This document shows, one piece after another, positions 4,937-12,353 of a stretch of 20,515 bases of DNA. A model generated the notes under the pieces. The model worked only from the letters and a program-made list of their open reading frames with translations. It made no database searches and was not told where the DNA came from. Each line of letters opens with the position of its first letter. The first letter of the stretch is position 1. The stretch lies in assembly GCA_003164655.1 (NCBI GenBank), contig PLTW01000158.1, forward strand, positions 1 through 20,515, given 5' to 3'. This DNA comes from Actinomycetota bacterium. Lineage in GTDB: Bacteria > Actinomycetota > Thermoleophilia > UBA2241. A program made the position numbers and the translations under genes.

Positions 4937-5773
4937 ATGCTCAACGAGTTTCTCATGGCCAACCTCGGTCTCTGGAACGAGTGGACCGAGATCCACGAGA
5001 CCTCCGCCTTCTACGACCTCGAAGGCTTTAAGGCGGGCCACTCGTCGCTGCACTCGATCGAGCGCGACGAGCTCGGCGCGGTGGCCGGCAAGCGCCTGCT
5101 GCACCTGCAGTGCCACTTTGGCCTCGACACACTGTCGTGGGCGCGCCTGGGGGCGACCGTCACCGGCGTCGACTTCTCGGAGCGGGCCATCGGGCTCGCC
5201 CGCTCTCTGGCGAGCGAGCTCGCCCTGCCAGCGACGTTCGTGCAGTCGACCGTCGACGAGCTCGAGAGCAATCTCGCGGGCTCCTTTGACATCGTCTTCA
5301 CGTCGTATGGCGCCATCGAATGGCTCGCCGACCTCGAGCGCTGGGCCCACACCATCGCGCACTTTCTGGCACCGGGCGGCACGTTCTACATGGTCGAACT
5401 GCACCCGCTGGCGCGCACGCTCGACGACCTCGACGCCCACCCCGAGCTGCGCGTCGCGGGGCCGTACTTTCCGGCGAGCCGGCCGCGGCGCCTGCGCATC
5501 CACGGCTCCTACGCCGACCCCGACGCCCACATCGACCACGACCTGGCCTACGGCTGGAGCCACAGCTTCGCCGAGATCCTGAACGCCCTGATCGGCGCCG
5601 GCCTGCGCCTGGAGTACCTGCACGAGTTCCCCTTCTCGGTGGTGCCCTTCAGCCGCTCCATGCAGCGCGCCGCCGACGGCTGGTACTACCTGCCCGGCGG
5701 CCGGCGCGACGTGCCCTTCCTGTTCTCGCTCAAGGCGACCAGGACGAACGGCGAGTCCGAGGGGCGACCGTGA
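4937..5773 (+). CDS. Class I SAM-dependent methyltransferase, copy 1 (278 aa)
   Basis: The Rossmann methyltransferase core is clear. A modified motif I, LLHLQCHFGLDTLSWARLG, lies at about 54-72, followed by the acidic ribose-binding VTGVDFSERAI near 75-86. FDIVFTSYGAIEWL (motif IV region) and LAPGGTFYMVELHP follow near 150-165. The LQCHFGLDTL variant replaces the usual GCGTG. The C-terminal half (HGSYADPD, YGWSHSFAEILNALIGAGL, LEYLHEFPFS) forms the substrate cap and gives no substrate clue. The ATG at 4937 has GAAGA about 6 nt upstream and lies 9 nt after the preceding stop. It is closely related to the next gene and overlaps it by 4 nt, so the pair arose by tandem duplication. Confidence 0.87.
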   Translation: MLNEFLMANLGLWNEWTEIHETSAFYDLEGFKAGHSSLHSIERDELGAVAGKRLLHLQCHFGLDTLSWARLGATVTGVDFSERAIGLARSLASELALPATFVQSTVDELESNLAGSFDIVFTSYGAIEWLADLERWAHTIAHFLAPGGTFYMVELHPLARTLDDLDAHPELRVAGPYFPASRPRRLRIHGSYADPDAHIDHDLAYGWSHSFAEILNALIGAGLRLEYLHEFPFSVVPFSRSMQRAADGWYYLPGGRRDVPFLFSLKATRTNGESEGRP

Positions 5774-6666
5774 GCGGCGACCGGCTCGCCGGCGACGCGC
5801 CGGCAGGCGGCGACCGGTTCGCAGGCGACGCGCCGGCAGACGACGACCGGCTTGCCGCCAACAAGGCCCTCTGGGACGAGCTTACGGCCATCCACGAGCG
5901 CTCCGCCTTTTACGACGTCGAGGGCTTTCTGGACGGCGCGTCGAGCCTCACCAGGCCCGAGCTCGACGAGCTCGGGCCCGAGGTGGCCGGCAAGCGTCTG
6001 CTGTATCTGCAGTGTCACTTTGGCCTGGATACACTGTCGTTTGCTCGCCTGGGGGCGACCGTCACCGGCGCCGATTTCTCGGGCCGGGCGATTACCGTGG
6101 CGCGCCGCCTGGCGGCGGAGAGCGGCCTGCCGGCGACCTTCGTCGAATCCGATCTCTACGAGCTGCCGGCGGTGCTCGACGGGCGCTTCGACATCGTCTT
6201 CACGTCGTGGGGCGTGCTCTGCTGGCTGTCCGACCTGACGCGCTGGGCGCGCCTCATCGCCGACTACCTGGCGCCGGGCGGCATCTTCTATATCGCCGAG
6301 TTCCACCCGTTTCTGTTCGCCCTCACCGACGAGTCCGAAGAGCCCCGCCTGGGCGCCGACTCCTACTTTCACAACGCCGAGCCCCACGCCTGGCACAACG
6401 AGGGCAGCGGCAGCTACGCCGCGCCCGACGCCCGGGTCGCCGCGCCCGTCCAGTACGAGTGGGACCACCCGCTCGGCGACATCGTCAGCGCGCTGACCGC
6501 GGCCGGGCTGACGATCGAGTATCTGCACGAGTTCCCCCGCCTGGAGGCCCGCCAGCGGCTCGACTGGCCCTGCATCGTGCCGGGCGAGGACGGCTCGTTC
6601 GGTCTGCCGAACCTGCCCGACGCGCTTCCGCTGTCGTTCTCGCTGCGGGCACGGCGCCGGAACTGA
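5770..6666 (+). CDS. Class I SAM-dependent methyltransferase, copy 2 (298 aa)
   Basis: This is a tandem paralog of the upstream gene. LLYLQCHFGLDTLSFARLG, VTGADFSGRAI, FDIVFTSWGVLCWLSDL and LAPGGIFYIAEFHP align almost residue for residue with copy 1. The start is GTG 5770, overlapping the upstream TGA as GTGA. This start is preferred because it gives full coupling, and longer in-frame extensions lie inside copy 1. The added N-terminal tail of about 30 residues is a tandem repeat: GDRLAGDAPAG, GDRFAGDAPAD, then a partial DDRLAAN. The cap differs most (HNAEPHAWHNEGSGSYAAPD), suggesting a different or narrower substrate. A GC palindrome follows at 6687-6700, just before the convergent gene. Confidence 0.87.
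   Translation: MSGDRLAGDAPAGGDRFAGDAPADDDRLAANKALWDELTAIHERSAFYDVEGFLDGASSLTRPELDELGPEVAGKRLLYLQCHFGLDTLSFARLGATVTGADFSGRAITVARRLAAESGLPATFVESDLYELPAVLDGRFDIVFTSWGVLCWLSDLTRWARLIADYLAPGGIFYIAEFHPFLFALTDESEEPRLGADSYFHNAEPHAWHNEGSGSYAAPDARVAAPVQYEWDHPLGDIVSALTAAGLTIEYLHEFPRLEARQRLDWPCIVPGEDGSFGLPNLPDALPLSFSLRARRRN
5774..5839 (+). repeat. 33-bp tandem repeat in the methyltransferase N-terminus
   Basis: Two copies, 5774-5806 and 5807-5839, match at 31 of 33 positions. A partial third copy follows to about 5857. Each encodes 11 residues around DRLAGDAPA, so expansion keeps the frame. It makes a flexible acidic tail present only in methyltransferase copy 2. Confidence 0.85.
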
Positions 6667-6724
6667 AGCTCGCGCGGGCAGGCGGGCCGCGCGCGGCCGT
6701 GAGCCGCCGCCCCGTCGTCGAGGC

Positions 6725-6904
6725 TCAGAACGCGATGTAGATGAACTGCGACACGCCGCTCACGAACATCACGGCGGCGGCCAGCAGCAGCGCCCACATC
6801 AGGCCGACGGCGATATCGAGAGCGACCAGCCGCACCCAGACGGCCAGCAGACTCCCCGTCGCGGCAGCGTCGGGCCCGGCGCCGCGCGTGTCGTGGCTGC
6901 TCAC
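6725..6904 (-). CDS. Small single-pass membrane protein of the acylation module (59 aa)
   Basis: This small ORF starts at GTG 6904, overlapping the MBOAT stop as GTGA. It has a polar N-terminus (SSHDTRGAGPDAAATG), then a long hydrophobic stretch at about 17-50, and ends in the aromatic tail SQFIYIAF. The overlap, strong coding bias and placement directly after the MBOAT gene argue that it is real. The ending recalls the FIYTLF-type tail of the small DUF5989 membrane proteins that sit beside MBOAT and SGNH genes in other genomes. This resemblance is from memory and needs a profile search. It could be an accessory subunit of the acylation complex. Confidence 0.62.
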   Translation of the reverse strand: MSSHDTRGAGPDAAATGSLLAVWVRLVALDIAVGLMWALLLAAAVMFVSGVSQFIYIAF

Positions 6905-8118
6905 AGCAACCTCCCCAGCATGAACAGGAACCGGTGATAGGGCATGACGAACAGGCCCCAGCCCAGGGTGACGCAGGCAAAAGTCAGCAGACCGCCGGCG
7001 ACGCTGCCCGCATAGTGCAGCGCGCGGCCGCCGGAGCCGGCCGTCAGCGCCGGCACCGACGCGAGCAGCGGCTTGCGCACCAGGTCGCTCCACAGGCGGT
7101 AGAGCGTCATCAGCACGCCCTGAAAGAGGCCCCAGGCCAGAAAGTGCCAGGCGCCGCCATGCCATATGCCGATCACGGCGAACGACACGATGAGGTTCAC
7201 ACAGGTGAGGGCGAGGCCGCGGCGGTTGCCGCCCAGCGGGATGTAGATGTAGTCGAGCACCCATTTGGTGAGCGACATGTGCCAGTGGCGCCAGAAGCTC
7301 TGGATGCTCGTGCGCAGGTACGGCCAGCAGAAGTTCTCGGGCACGCGGATGCCGAACAGGCGCGCCGAGCCGATGGCGATGTCCGAGTAGCCCGAGAAAT
7401 CGAAGTAGATGCGCATCGAAAAGGCCACCAGCGAGGCCACGATCTCGAACCGCGAGGCATGGGCGAGCGCCCGGTGGCTGGCCAGGGTCGTGCCCCACAG
7501 CGCGAACGTGTCGGCCAGCACGACCTTCTTGAACAGGCCGCAGGTGATGCGCGTGAGGCCGGCGCTGACGTCGGCGGCGTCGGCGCGGGCGCTTGCGACC
7601 TGCGGCGTGAACTGCTGAAAGCGCTTGATCGGCCCCGCCACCATGGTGGGTGCGAACATGGCGAAGGCCAGAAAGTCGCCCAGGCCGTGGGCGGCGATCG
7701 TGCCGCGCCGGCTGTCGACCAGATAGTGGATGAACTCGAAGGTAAAGAACGAGATCGCCAGCGGCACGGCGACGTCCTGGAAGGTGAGCAGCCCGGTGGT
7801 GCGCGCTCCCAGGGCGCCGCCGAAGGTCGTGCCCAGCAGGCGGCTGTACTTGAAGTAGGCAAGCGCCCCCACGGTCGCCACCAGGCCGACCGCCAAGGCG
7901 GCCCAGCTCACGGGACCCCGCCGCCGCATGATCCTGCCCAGCACGAACACCAGCAGCGCTTCGACCAGCACGAGAAGCCAGTAGCGTCCGGCGTAGTAGG
8001 CGTAGAAGCTCAGGCCCGAGACGAAGATGAGCCAGGGCCGCAGCCTGCTCGGAGCGAACCGAAACAGGACGACCGTGACCGCCAGGCCCAGAAAGTATGC
8101 TGCCTCGGTGAAGATCAC
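6901..8118 (-). CDS. MBOAT-family O-acyltransferase (AlgI/DltB-like, 405 aa)
   Basis: This is a polytopic membrane-bound O-acyltransferase. Conserved features appear in family order: FKYSRLL, the PLAISFFTFEFIHYLVD segment, FAPTMVAGPIKRF near 145, and FDFSGYSDIAIGSARLFGI. Then come FWRHWHMSLTKWVLDYIYIPLGGNRRG and GIWHGGAWHFLAWGLFQG, whose His is the catalytic residue in AlgI and DltB. About ten hydrophobic segments are visible. The GTG at 8118 overlaps the upstream TGA as GTGA. GGGGAG lies about 7 nt upstream. AlgI-type proteins pass acetyl groups across the membrane to an SGNH partner, and that partner is the upstream gene here. The acceptor is probably an exopolysaccharide or cell-wall polymer. 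Confidence 0.92.
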   Translation of the reverse strand: MIFTEAAYFLGLAVTVVLFRFAPSRLRPWLIFVSGLSFYAYYAGRYWLLVLVEALLVFVLGRIMRRRGPVSWAALAVGLVATVGALAYFKYSRLLGTTFGGALGARTTGLLTFQDVAVPLAISFFTFEFIHYLVDSRRGTIAAHGLGDFLAFAMFAPTMVAGPIKRFQQFTPQVASARADAADVSAGLTRITCGLFKKVVLADTFALWGTTLASHRALAHASRFEIVASLVAFSMRIYFDFSGYSDIAIGSARLFGIRVPENFCWPYLRTSIQSFWRHWHMSLTKWVLDYIYIPLGGNRRGLALTCVNLIVSFAVIGIWHGGAWHFLAWGLFQGVLMTLYRLWSDLVRKPLLASVPALTAGSGGRALHYAGSVAGGLLTFACVTLGWGLFVMPYHRFLFMLGRLL

Positions 8119-9389
8119 GGCCCGCTCCCCGCGGGTGAGGCGGCGGGCGCCGCGAGCGCGGCAGCCGGGGCCGCAGCCGCGCCGCCTCCCTTCGCAGCCG
8201 CGCCGCCGCCCACCGCCGTGCCGCGCAGCAGCGGCGCCAGCTTGCCGTAGAGGCGCTGCGCCAGCAGGGCGCTGCCCGCGTCGGTGGTGTGCGTCATGTC
8301 GGCGAACGCACTCGACGGCAGCGCCAGCCCGGGCTGGTTGAAATCGATGAACGTGAGCCCGTGGCGCTCGACTACGGCGCGAATCGCGGCGGCGTTGGCG
8401 TCGTACTGCTTGCGGTCGAGGACCCCGAAGCCGACCAGCATCTCCATGTCCAGCGGCGACAGGAAGAACACGGCCCGCGCGTGCCGCCGCTGCAGGTCGG
8501 CGCACAGCAGGTCGAGCATGCGCAGCTCGGAGTCGGCGGGCGAGATGCGAAAGTGGCTGTACGCCCCGTAGCGCTGGACGATCAGTTCCTGTTGCGACGG
8601 CTCGAGATCGTCGAAGGCCACGTTGACCGGCAGCGGGGCGACCTCCTTGAGCTGCCGGGGCGCGGTGTGCGTGATCTTCTGCCAGCGAGCGAAGAGCGCG
8701 TCTTTGAGCGGCTGGCCCACAAGCTGTGCCGCCAGGGCATCGTGCTCGCGAAGAAGCGTCCAGAAGCGCCCGAGCGTGCGGTTGACCGTGCCACTCAGGT
8801 TGAAGGCGGGCGTGCGGGCGATGCCGAGCGTGTCGGCCACCTGAGCGTCCACCGGCTCGCCCAGCACCTGGGGCAGCTCCGGAAACCGCAGGTCGCCGGC
8901 GATCCGCCCGGCGGGGTTGAAGGTGTGGTAGGTGAGCTGTACGACCAGCAGGTCGGCGCTGCCGGCCAGCCGGTCGGCGATGAAGTAGTCGTCGCTCACC
9001 AGCGCTCCGTCGGCGCCCAGGTTATAGACGCGGGCGTCCACGCCGGCGGCGCGCGCCGTGCGGCCAAAGGCCGCCGGGTAGGTGTGGTGGCTGTCGCTGT
9101 TCATCGCGCCCCAGGTCGGCGAGGCGCCCAGGAACAGAACGACCGGCCGCGTGGGATCGCGCCGCAGGCCGACGATGTGGTCGACGTAACCGGGCAGCCC
9201 GGCCATCGGCATGGTCGTGGGCAGCCGCCAATCGGCGTCGTAGTGGTGGTGGTTGTGCTGGTAGGCGCCGATGCCGGCGTCGATCGCCGTCAGGGCGGCC
9301 AGCATCACGCAGAGGCGCACCAGCAGATGGAAGAGCGTGGGGCGCCGTCGGGCGCCGCTCTTGTCGCTACCGTGCTGACCTGTCCTCAT
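8115..9389 (-). CDS. Membrane-anchored SGNH-hydrolase-like acyltransferase (AlgX/AlgJ/DltD type, 424 aa)
   Basis: An N-terminal signal anchor (LFHLLVRLCVMLAALTAIDAG, about 19-39) precedes an extracytoplasmic SGNH domain. Block I is VVLFLGASPTWGAM, with nucleophile Ser90. An Asn-Leu-Gly-Ala-Asp-Gly turn follows near 126. The catalytic pair D364-x-x-H367 lies in ADMTHTTDAGSALLA. The alanine- and glycine-rich C-terminal tail is low-complexity. The ATG at 9389 is the first good start, with AGGTGA about 10 nt upstream. Such proteins take the acyl group delivered by an MBOAT partner and attach it to a polysaccharide outside the membrane. The partner overlaps this gene's stop. The spread of His residues at HNHHHY (45-50) is unusual but not a known motif. 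Confidence 0.85.
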   Translation of the reverse strand: MRTGQHGSDKSGARRRPTLFHLLVRLCVMLAALTAIDAGIGAYQHNHHHYDADWRLPTTMPMAGLPGYVDHIVGLRRDPTRPVVLFLGASPTWGAMNSDSHHTYPAAFGRTARAAGVDARVYNLGADGALVSDDYFIADRLAGSADLLVVQLTYHTFNPAGRIAGDLRFPELPQVLGEPVDAQVADTLGIARTPAFNLSGTVNRTLGRFWTLLREHDALAAQLVGQPLKDALFARWQKITHTAPRQLKEVAPLPVNVAFDDLEPSQQELIVQRYGAYSHFRISPADSELRMLDLLCADLQRRHARAVFFLSPLDMEMLVGFGVLDRKQYDANAAAIRAVVERHGLTFIDFNQPGLALPSSAFADMTHTTDAGSALLAQRLYGKLAPLLRGTAVGGGAAAKGGGAAAAPAAALAAPAASPAGSGP

Positions 9390-9410
9390 GCCTCGCTCGT
9401 CACCTGTCGT

Positions 9411-9437
9411 GCGGCGCGGGGCGTGGCCCCGCGCCGC
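9411..9437. other. Perfect GC hairpin upstream of the SGNH gene
   Basis: GCGGCGCGGGG (9411-9421) and CCCCGCGCCGC (9427-9437) form an 11-bp stem with a 5-nt loop. It lies 22 nt upstream of the SGNH ATG, in that gene's probable 5' leader and upstream of the divergent promoter. It could slow translation, insulate the divergent units or act as a protein site. The sequence does not decide. Confidence 0.5.
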
Positions 9438-9464
9438 CGGTCGTGCCCGGGCCGACGCATGACG

Positions 9465-9493
9465 TTGACCCTTCGTGGGGACGACAGTAGCAT
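9465..9493 (+). promoter_or_regulatory. Promoter for the secreted-protein/L,D-transpeptidase operon
   Basis: TTGACC (9465-9470), 17 nt, then TAGCAT (9488-9493) predicts a start near 9500 and a leader of about 60 nt before the ATG at 9560. The -35 and spacing match the higBA promoter in this window. Confidence 0.5.
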
Positions 9494-9559
9494 GTCGGTC
9501 GGACGGGTGCGATGGAGTAGCGTCGCCATCAAAACTCAAGCTTACGGGAGGCAGCCTGC

Positions 9560-10057
9560 ATGAAGGTCCTCAAGAAAACGATCCTTGTCGTCGTCATGGC
9601 GACCGCCGTCACGCTGGTGGCGGCCTCGGCCGCCCAGGCGAAGGTGATCATCCACGAGGGCAAGGGCGTCGGCAAAGCGCGCCTCGGCATGGTCGACACG
9701 ACCGCGGCGAAGTACCTGGGCGCCCACCAAGCTATGCAGCGCGACAGCAACTACGGCAGCCGCGTCGTCTACGTGATCGAGTTCGGCAAGAAGACCGGCG
9801 GCCGCTACGCCCTCGAGATGCTCAGCAACGCCAGCCACAAGGTCTTCATGTTCACCTGCAACTCGGCCGGCTACCTCACCGCCAAGGGCATCAAGGCGGG
9901 CAGTGCCGAGTCGCTGCTCACGGCAAAGTACGGCAGCTCGCTCAGGCGGCTGCCGCTCTCCATCTACACCTGGTACACGCTCGGCACGCACCCGTACACG
10001 CAGTTCATCGTCAAGAAGAGCACGCACCGCGTGTTCCAGATCATCATCGGTAAATAG
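9560..10057 (+). CDS. Secreted protein with two BLIP/SmpA-like repeats (165 aa)
   Basis: A clear signal peptide (MKVLKK, hydrophobic core, cleavage after AQA at residue 27) precedes a mature domain of about 138 residues. Two similar units are visible: GKGVGKARLGMVDTTAAKYLG near 31-51 and LTAKGIKAGSAESLLTAKYG near 106-125. The G-x-x-x-LGM...A...LG pattern is typical of secreted actinobacterial proteins with a BLIP/SmpA (BamE-like) fold. I assign that by pattern only. Aromatic-rich YTWYTLGTHPYTQF follows. GGGAGG (9546-9551) lies 8 nt upstream. It stops 2 nt before the L,D-transpeptidase gene, so the pair is an operon and the product may act at the cell wall. The precise function is unknown. Confidence 0.72.
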   Translation: MKVLKKTILVVVMATAVTLVAASAAQAKVIIHEGKGVGKARLGMVDTTAAKYLGAHQAMQRDSNYGSRVVYVIEFGKKTGGRYALEMLSNASHKVFMFTCNSAGYLTAKGIKAGSAESLLTAKYGSSLRRLPLSIYTWYTLGTHPYTQFIVKKSTHRVFQIIIGK

Positions 10058-10059
10058 CG

Positions 10060-11127
10060 ATGAACGTGCGCCGCTCACTCGTCGTGGCCGCGCTGCTGGC
10101 GGCGGCCTGCCTGGTCGCCCTGGCAGCCGCGCTGGCCGCCGCGCCACAGGCCGCGGCCGCACCGGCCGCGCCTCCGCAGATCAGCGTGCCGCCCGCCACG
10201 ATCGACTACGCGACCGGCACGGTCACCGTGGCGGTCGACTACCCGGCGGGCACCGCCAGCGTAGTGCTGACGGCCGGCGCGCCGGCGGCTGCCGGCCAGC
10301 CGCTGCAGACCATCGACATCGCCGACCCCACGACGGCCGCCACGTGCACCTCCAATTCCGTCGCGCTCAAGGCCGCCACTACGTTCACGGCACAGGGGTT
10401 CGCCGCCGCCGACGGCACCGGCCAGCCCGCGTGGGGCCCGGTCTCGGTCACTATCGCGCCGGCCGATCTCAGGCCCACGGCGCCCAGCCTCGGCCTGCCC
10501 GGCGGCTCCCTCATCGAGACCCGGTTCAGCCTCGCGGCCACCACCGGGCGCCCCGCCACGCGCTACGTCATCCATGCGGCGGGCTTCGGCAACAGCCTGC
10601 TGAAGGGCGTCTGCACGACGGCCGCCGGCGGTCGTGTCGTGCTGGCCGGCCTGCGTCTGCCCTACGGTCCCGAGACCGTGCGGCTGTGGCTGGCCAACGC
10701 CTTCGGCAGCTCCCCGGCCTCGCCGCGGCTGACCCTGTTCGACCTGGGGCCCAGGAGCAGGCTGCCCAAGGTGGCGCGCTTTGTCTTGGTCGACAAGCGT
10801 TCCATGTCGCTCTACGACATCTTCCACTACCGCGTGCTGCGCCACTACCCGGTGGCCATCGGCACGCCGCAGACGCCCACGCCCAACGGGCTCTTCAAGC
10901 TGGGCAAAGCGCAACCCGCCTCGGGTCCGTGGGGGCCCATGCGGCGCCCCCTGTACCGCTTCAAGGGGTCGCGCCTCTGGGCGTCGGGGTTCTTCATCCA
11001 CGGCACCGACGCGCCCTGGAGCATCGGTACGATGGCCAGCCATGGTTGCGTGCGCATGTTCGACTCCGATATCAGGCTGGTGACCAGGTACGTGCCGGTC
11101 GGGGTGCTGGTTCAGATCAGACCCTGA
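10060..11127 (+). CDS. Secreted L,D-transpeptidase (YkuD domain, 355 aa)
   Basis: The N-terminus is a signal peptide (MNVRRSL, then an alanine-rich core to about residue 37). A repetitive beta-rich region of about 190 residues follows, with no recognised domain. The YkuD catalytic domain occupies about 235-355. Its motif is complete: H314-G-T, then S327-H328-G329-C330-V-R-M with the nucleophilic cysteine. YkuD enzymes form 3-3 peptidoglycan cross-links or attach proteins to the wall, acting outside the membrane. The long N-terminal region may anchor or position the enzyme. The start is ATG 10060, 2 nt after the upstream stop and without a strong RBS, so translation is probably coupled. Confidence 0.9.
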   Translation: MNVRRSLVVAALLAAACLVALAAALAAAPQAAAAPAAPPQISVPPATIDYATGTVTVAVDYPAGTASVVLTAGAPAAAGQPLQTIDIADPTTAATCTSNSVALKAATTFTAQGFAAADGTGQPAWGPVSVTIAPADLRPTAPSLGLPGGSLIETRFSLAATTGRPATRYVIHAAGFGNSLLKGVCTTAAGGRVVLAGLRLPYGPETVRLWLANAFGSSPASPRLTLFDLGPRSRLPKVARFVLVDKRSMSLYDIFHYRVLRHYPVAIGTPQTPTPNGLFKLGKAQPASGPWGPMRRPLYRFKGSRLWASGFFIHGTDAPWSIGTMASHGCVRMFDSDIRLVTRYVPVGVLVQIRP

Positions 11128-11315
11128 GCGGCGGCGCAACGGCAAGCCGCGCCCGTGTAAGATGAGCGTGTCCGGGTACACTAATCAGCGGACGCACGGA
11201 GCCGTGCGCGGCACGCCCGTCGTCGCAGGAATGCTGGACAGCACGGGGTGGCAGAGTGTCCAGGTCCCCAGCACGGGGAAGCCGCCGCGCAAGCGGCGGC
11301 GCCACCAGCACCCCA

Positions 11316-11349
11316 GAAGGCGGCGCCCCACCCTCCAGGCGCCGCCTTC
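11316..11349 (+). terminator. Strong stem-loop, probable terminator of the L,D-transpeptidase operon
   Basis: GAAGGCGGCGCC and GGCGCCGCCTTC form a perfect 12-bp stem with a 10-nt loop. It is followed by GTTTA, only a weak T-tract, but terminators with few uridines are common in GC-rich actinobacteria. It lies about 190 nt past the stop codon. Confidence 0.5.
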
Positions 11350-11416
11350 GTTTATGGCGGACCTCAACGTCCCGGGGCGGCGCTTCGTGCCCGCCCCTGT
11401 GGAGACGCCGCGAGGA

Positions 11417-11441
11417 GCCCGCGCTCGTCCCGAGCGCGGGC
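11417..11441 (-). terminator. Stem-loop near the 3' end of the HAD gene
   Basis: GCCCGCGCTCG and CGAGCGCGGGC form an 11-bp perfect stem around a 3-nt loop. It lies 46 nt beyond the TAG of the minus-strand HAD gene. No T-tract follows on either strand, so a terminator role is tentative. Confidence 0.4.
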
Positions 11442-11487
11442 GGCGCGACCACCGGCCTTGTGGGACGACAGGCGACGCGACCCCTTC

Positions 11488-12312
11488 CTAGTCGCGGGGA
11501 GCGCCGGCCAGAGCGTTGAAGAGCTCGCCCAGCCCGTCGCGCGGCACGACAAGGTCGGCGGTCGCGCGGACGTCGTCGGTGGCCTCGGCGACCGCGACGC
11601 CCAGACCTGCCCAGCGGATCATGTCGACGTCGTTCCAGCCGTCGCCGCAAGCGACGGTGCGCTCCGGGGCCGCGGGCAACCGCTCGCACAGATAGGCCAG
11701 CGCGGCGCTCTTGGTCGCCAACGGGTCGCTGATCTCGATGAAGTGCGGCAGCGAACGGGTGACGTACAGGCGCCCGTCCCAGCGCGCCTGCAGCTCGGGC
11801 AGCAGCTTCGTCACATCGTCGGGATCGGTCGAGACGACGATCTTAGTGGGCGGCGTAGTCACGACCGCCAGCAGGTCGGGGACGACGTTCAGGCCGACCT
11901 CGGCGTATTCGGCATAGCTCCGCGCCCAGCCGTCGTTCTGTTCGACGAACAGCTCGTCGCCCACGTAGACGTTCACATGACGCCGCAGCTCGCGCATCAC
12001 CACTACGACCTCGGCGGCCACGTCGGCCGGGATCGGCAGGTGCCGCGACCACTCCCCGGTCGCCAGGTCGGCCACCAGCGCGCCCTGGTAACAGACGATC
12101 GGCCCCGTTGTGATCCCCAGCCGGGCGATTACGAGACGGGCGCTTTTGAACATGCGACCGGTGCAGACCACGAACGGCACCCCGGCGCCGCGCAGGTTCC
12201 GCACACCGGCCGTGGTCTGCGGCGTGAACTCGAGGCTGGGCGGCAGCAGCGTGCCGTCGAGGTCGGAGGCCACGAGGTCGGGGTAGAACAGGTGGGCCGG
12301 CGTGCCGGTCAC
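11488..12312 (-). CDS. Cof-type HAD-IIB phosphatase (274 aa)
   Basis: This is a haloacid-dehalogenase phosphatase with the C2 cap of the Cof/YidA type. Motif I is D17-x-D19-G-T (ASDLDGTLLP). Motif II is the Thr in VVCTGR. Motif III is the Lys in DPLATKSAAL. Motif IV is GDGWNDVDMI. The cap between II and III contains IVCYQGALVAD and a beta-rich segment. These enzymes dephosphorylate small molecules such as sugar phosphates or flavin nucleotides in the cytosol. The substrate cannot be read from sequence. The GTG at 12312 is chosen because motif I then sits at the usual distance from the N-terminus. Upstream in-frame sequence reads through the terminator of the divergent small RNA and is unlikely to be coding. 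Confidence 0.87.
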   Translation of the reverse strand: MTGTPAHLFYPDLVASDLDGTLLPPSLEFTPQTTAGVRNLRGAGVPFVVCTGRMFKSARLVIARLGITTGPIVCYQGALVADLATGEWSRHLPIPADVAAEVVVVMRELRRHVNVYVGDELFVEQNDGWARSYAEYAEVGLNVVPDLLAVVTTPPTKIVVSTDPDDVTKLLPELQARWDGRLYVTRSLPHFIEISDPLATKSAALAYLCERLPAAPERTVACGDGWNDVDMIRWAGLGVAVAEATDDVRATADLVVPRDGLGELFNALAGAPRD

Positions 12313-12322
12313 GGCCCGTCGC

Positions 12323-12353
12323 TTGTGGCAGATCCGGCCGGCGGGGTATTGTA
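12323..12353 (+). promoter_or_regulatory. Weak promoter candidate for the small RNA
   Basis: TTGTGG followed after about 18 nt by TATTGT, just upstream of the two-hairpin segment, could start a transcript near 12358. The -35 matches consensus at only three positions. Confidence 0.3.

Larger units (their letters stand above)
11128..11487. other. Gene-free, hairpin-rich convergent spacer
   Basis: About 360 bp between the convergent L,D-transpeptidase and HAD genes hold no convincing ORF but several perfect inverted repeats. TGGACA (11235-11240) pairs with TGTCCA (11257-11262). GCCGCCGC-GCAA-GCGGCGGC (11281-11300) has a GNRA tetraloop. A 12-bp stem lies at 11316-11349 and an 11-bp stem at 11417-11441. 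AGCACGGGG also occurs twice (11240-11248 and 11270-11278). The density exceeds a simple pair of terminators. It may be a structured RNA or a repeat island. Confidence 0.5.

Noticed and set aside
4247..5623. Long minus-strand ORF (458 codons) opposite higA, the ferritin-like gene and methyltransferase 1
   Set aside because: It is antisense to well-supported genes, has a Val/Gly/Gln-rich composition typical of GC-driven shadow frames, and has no recognisable domain.
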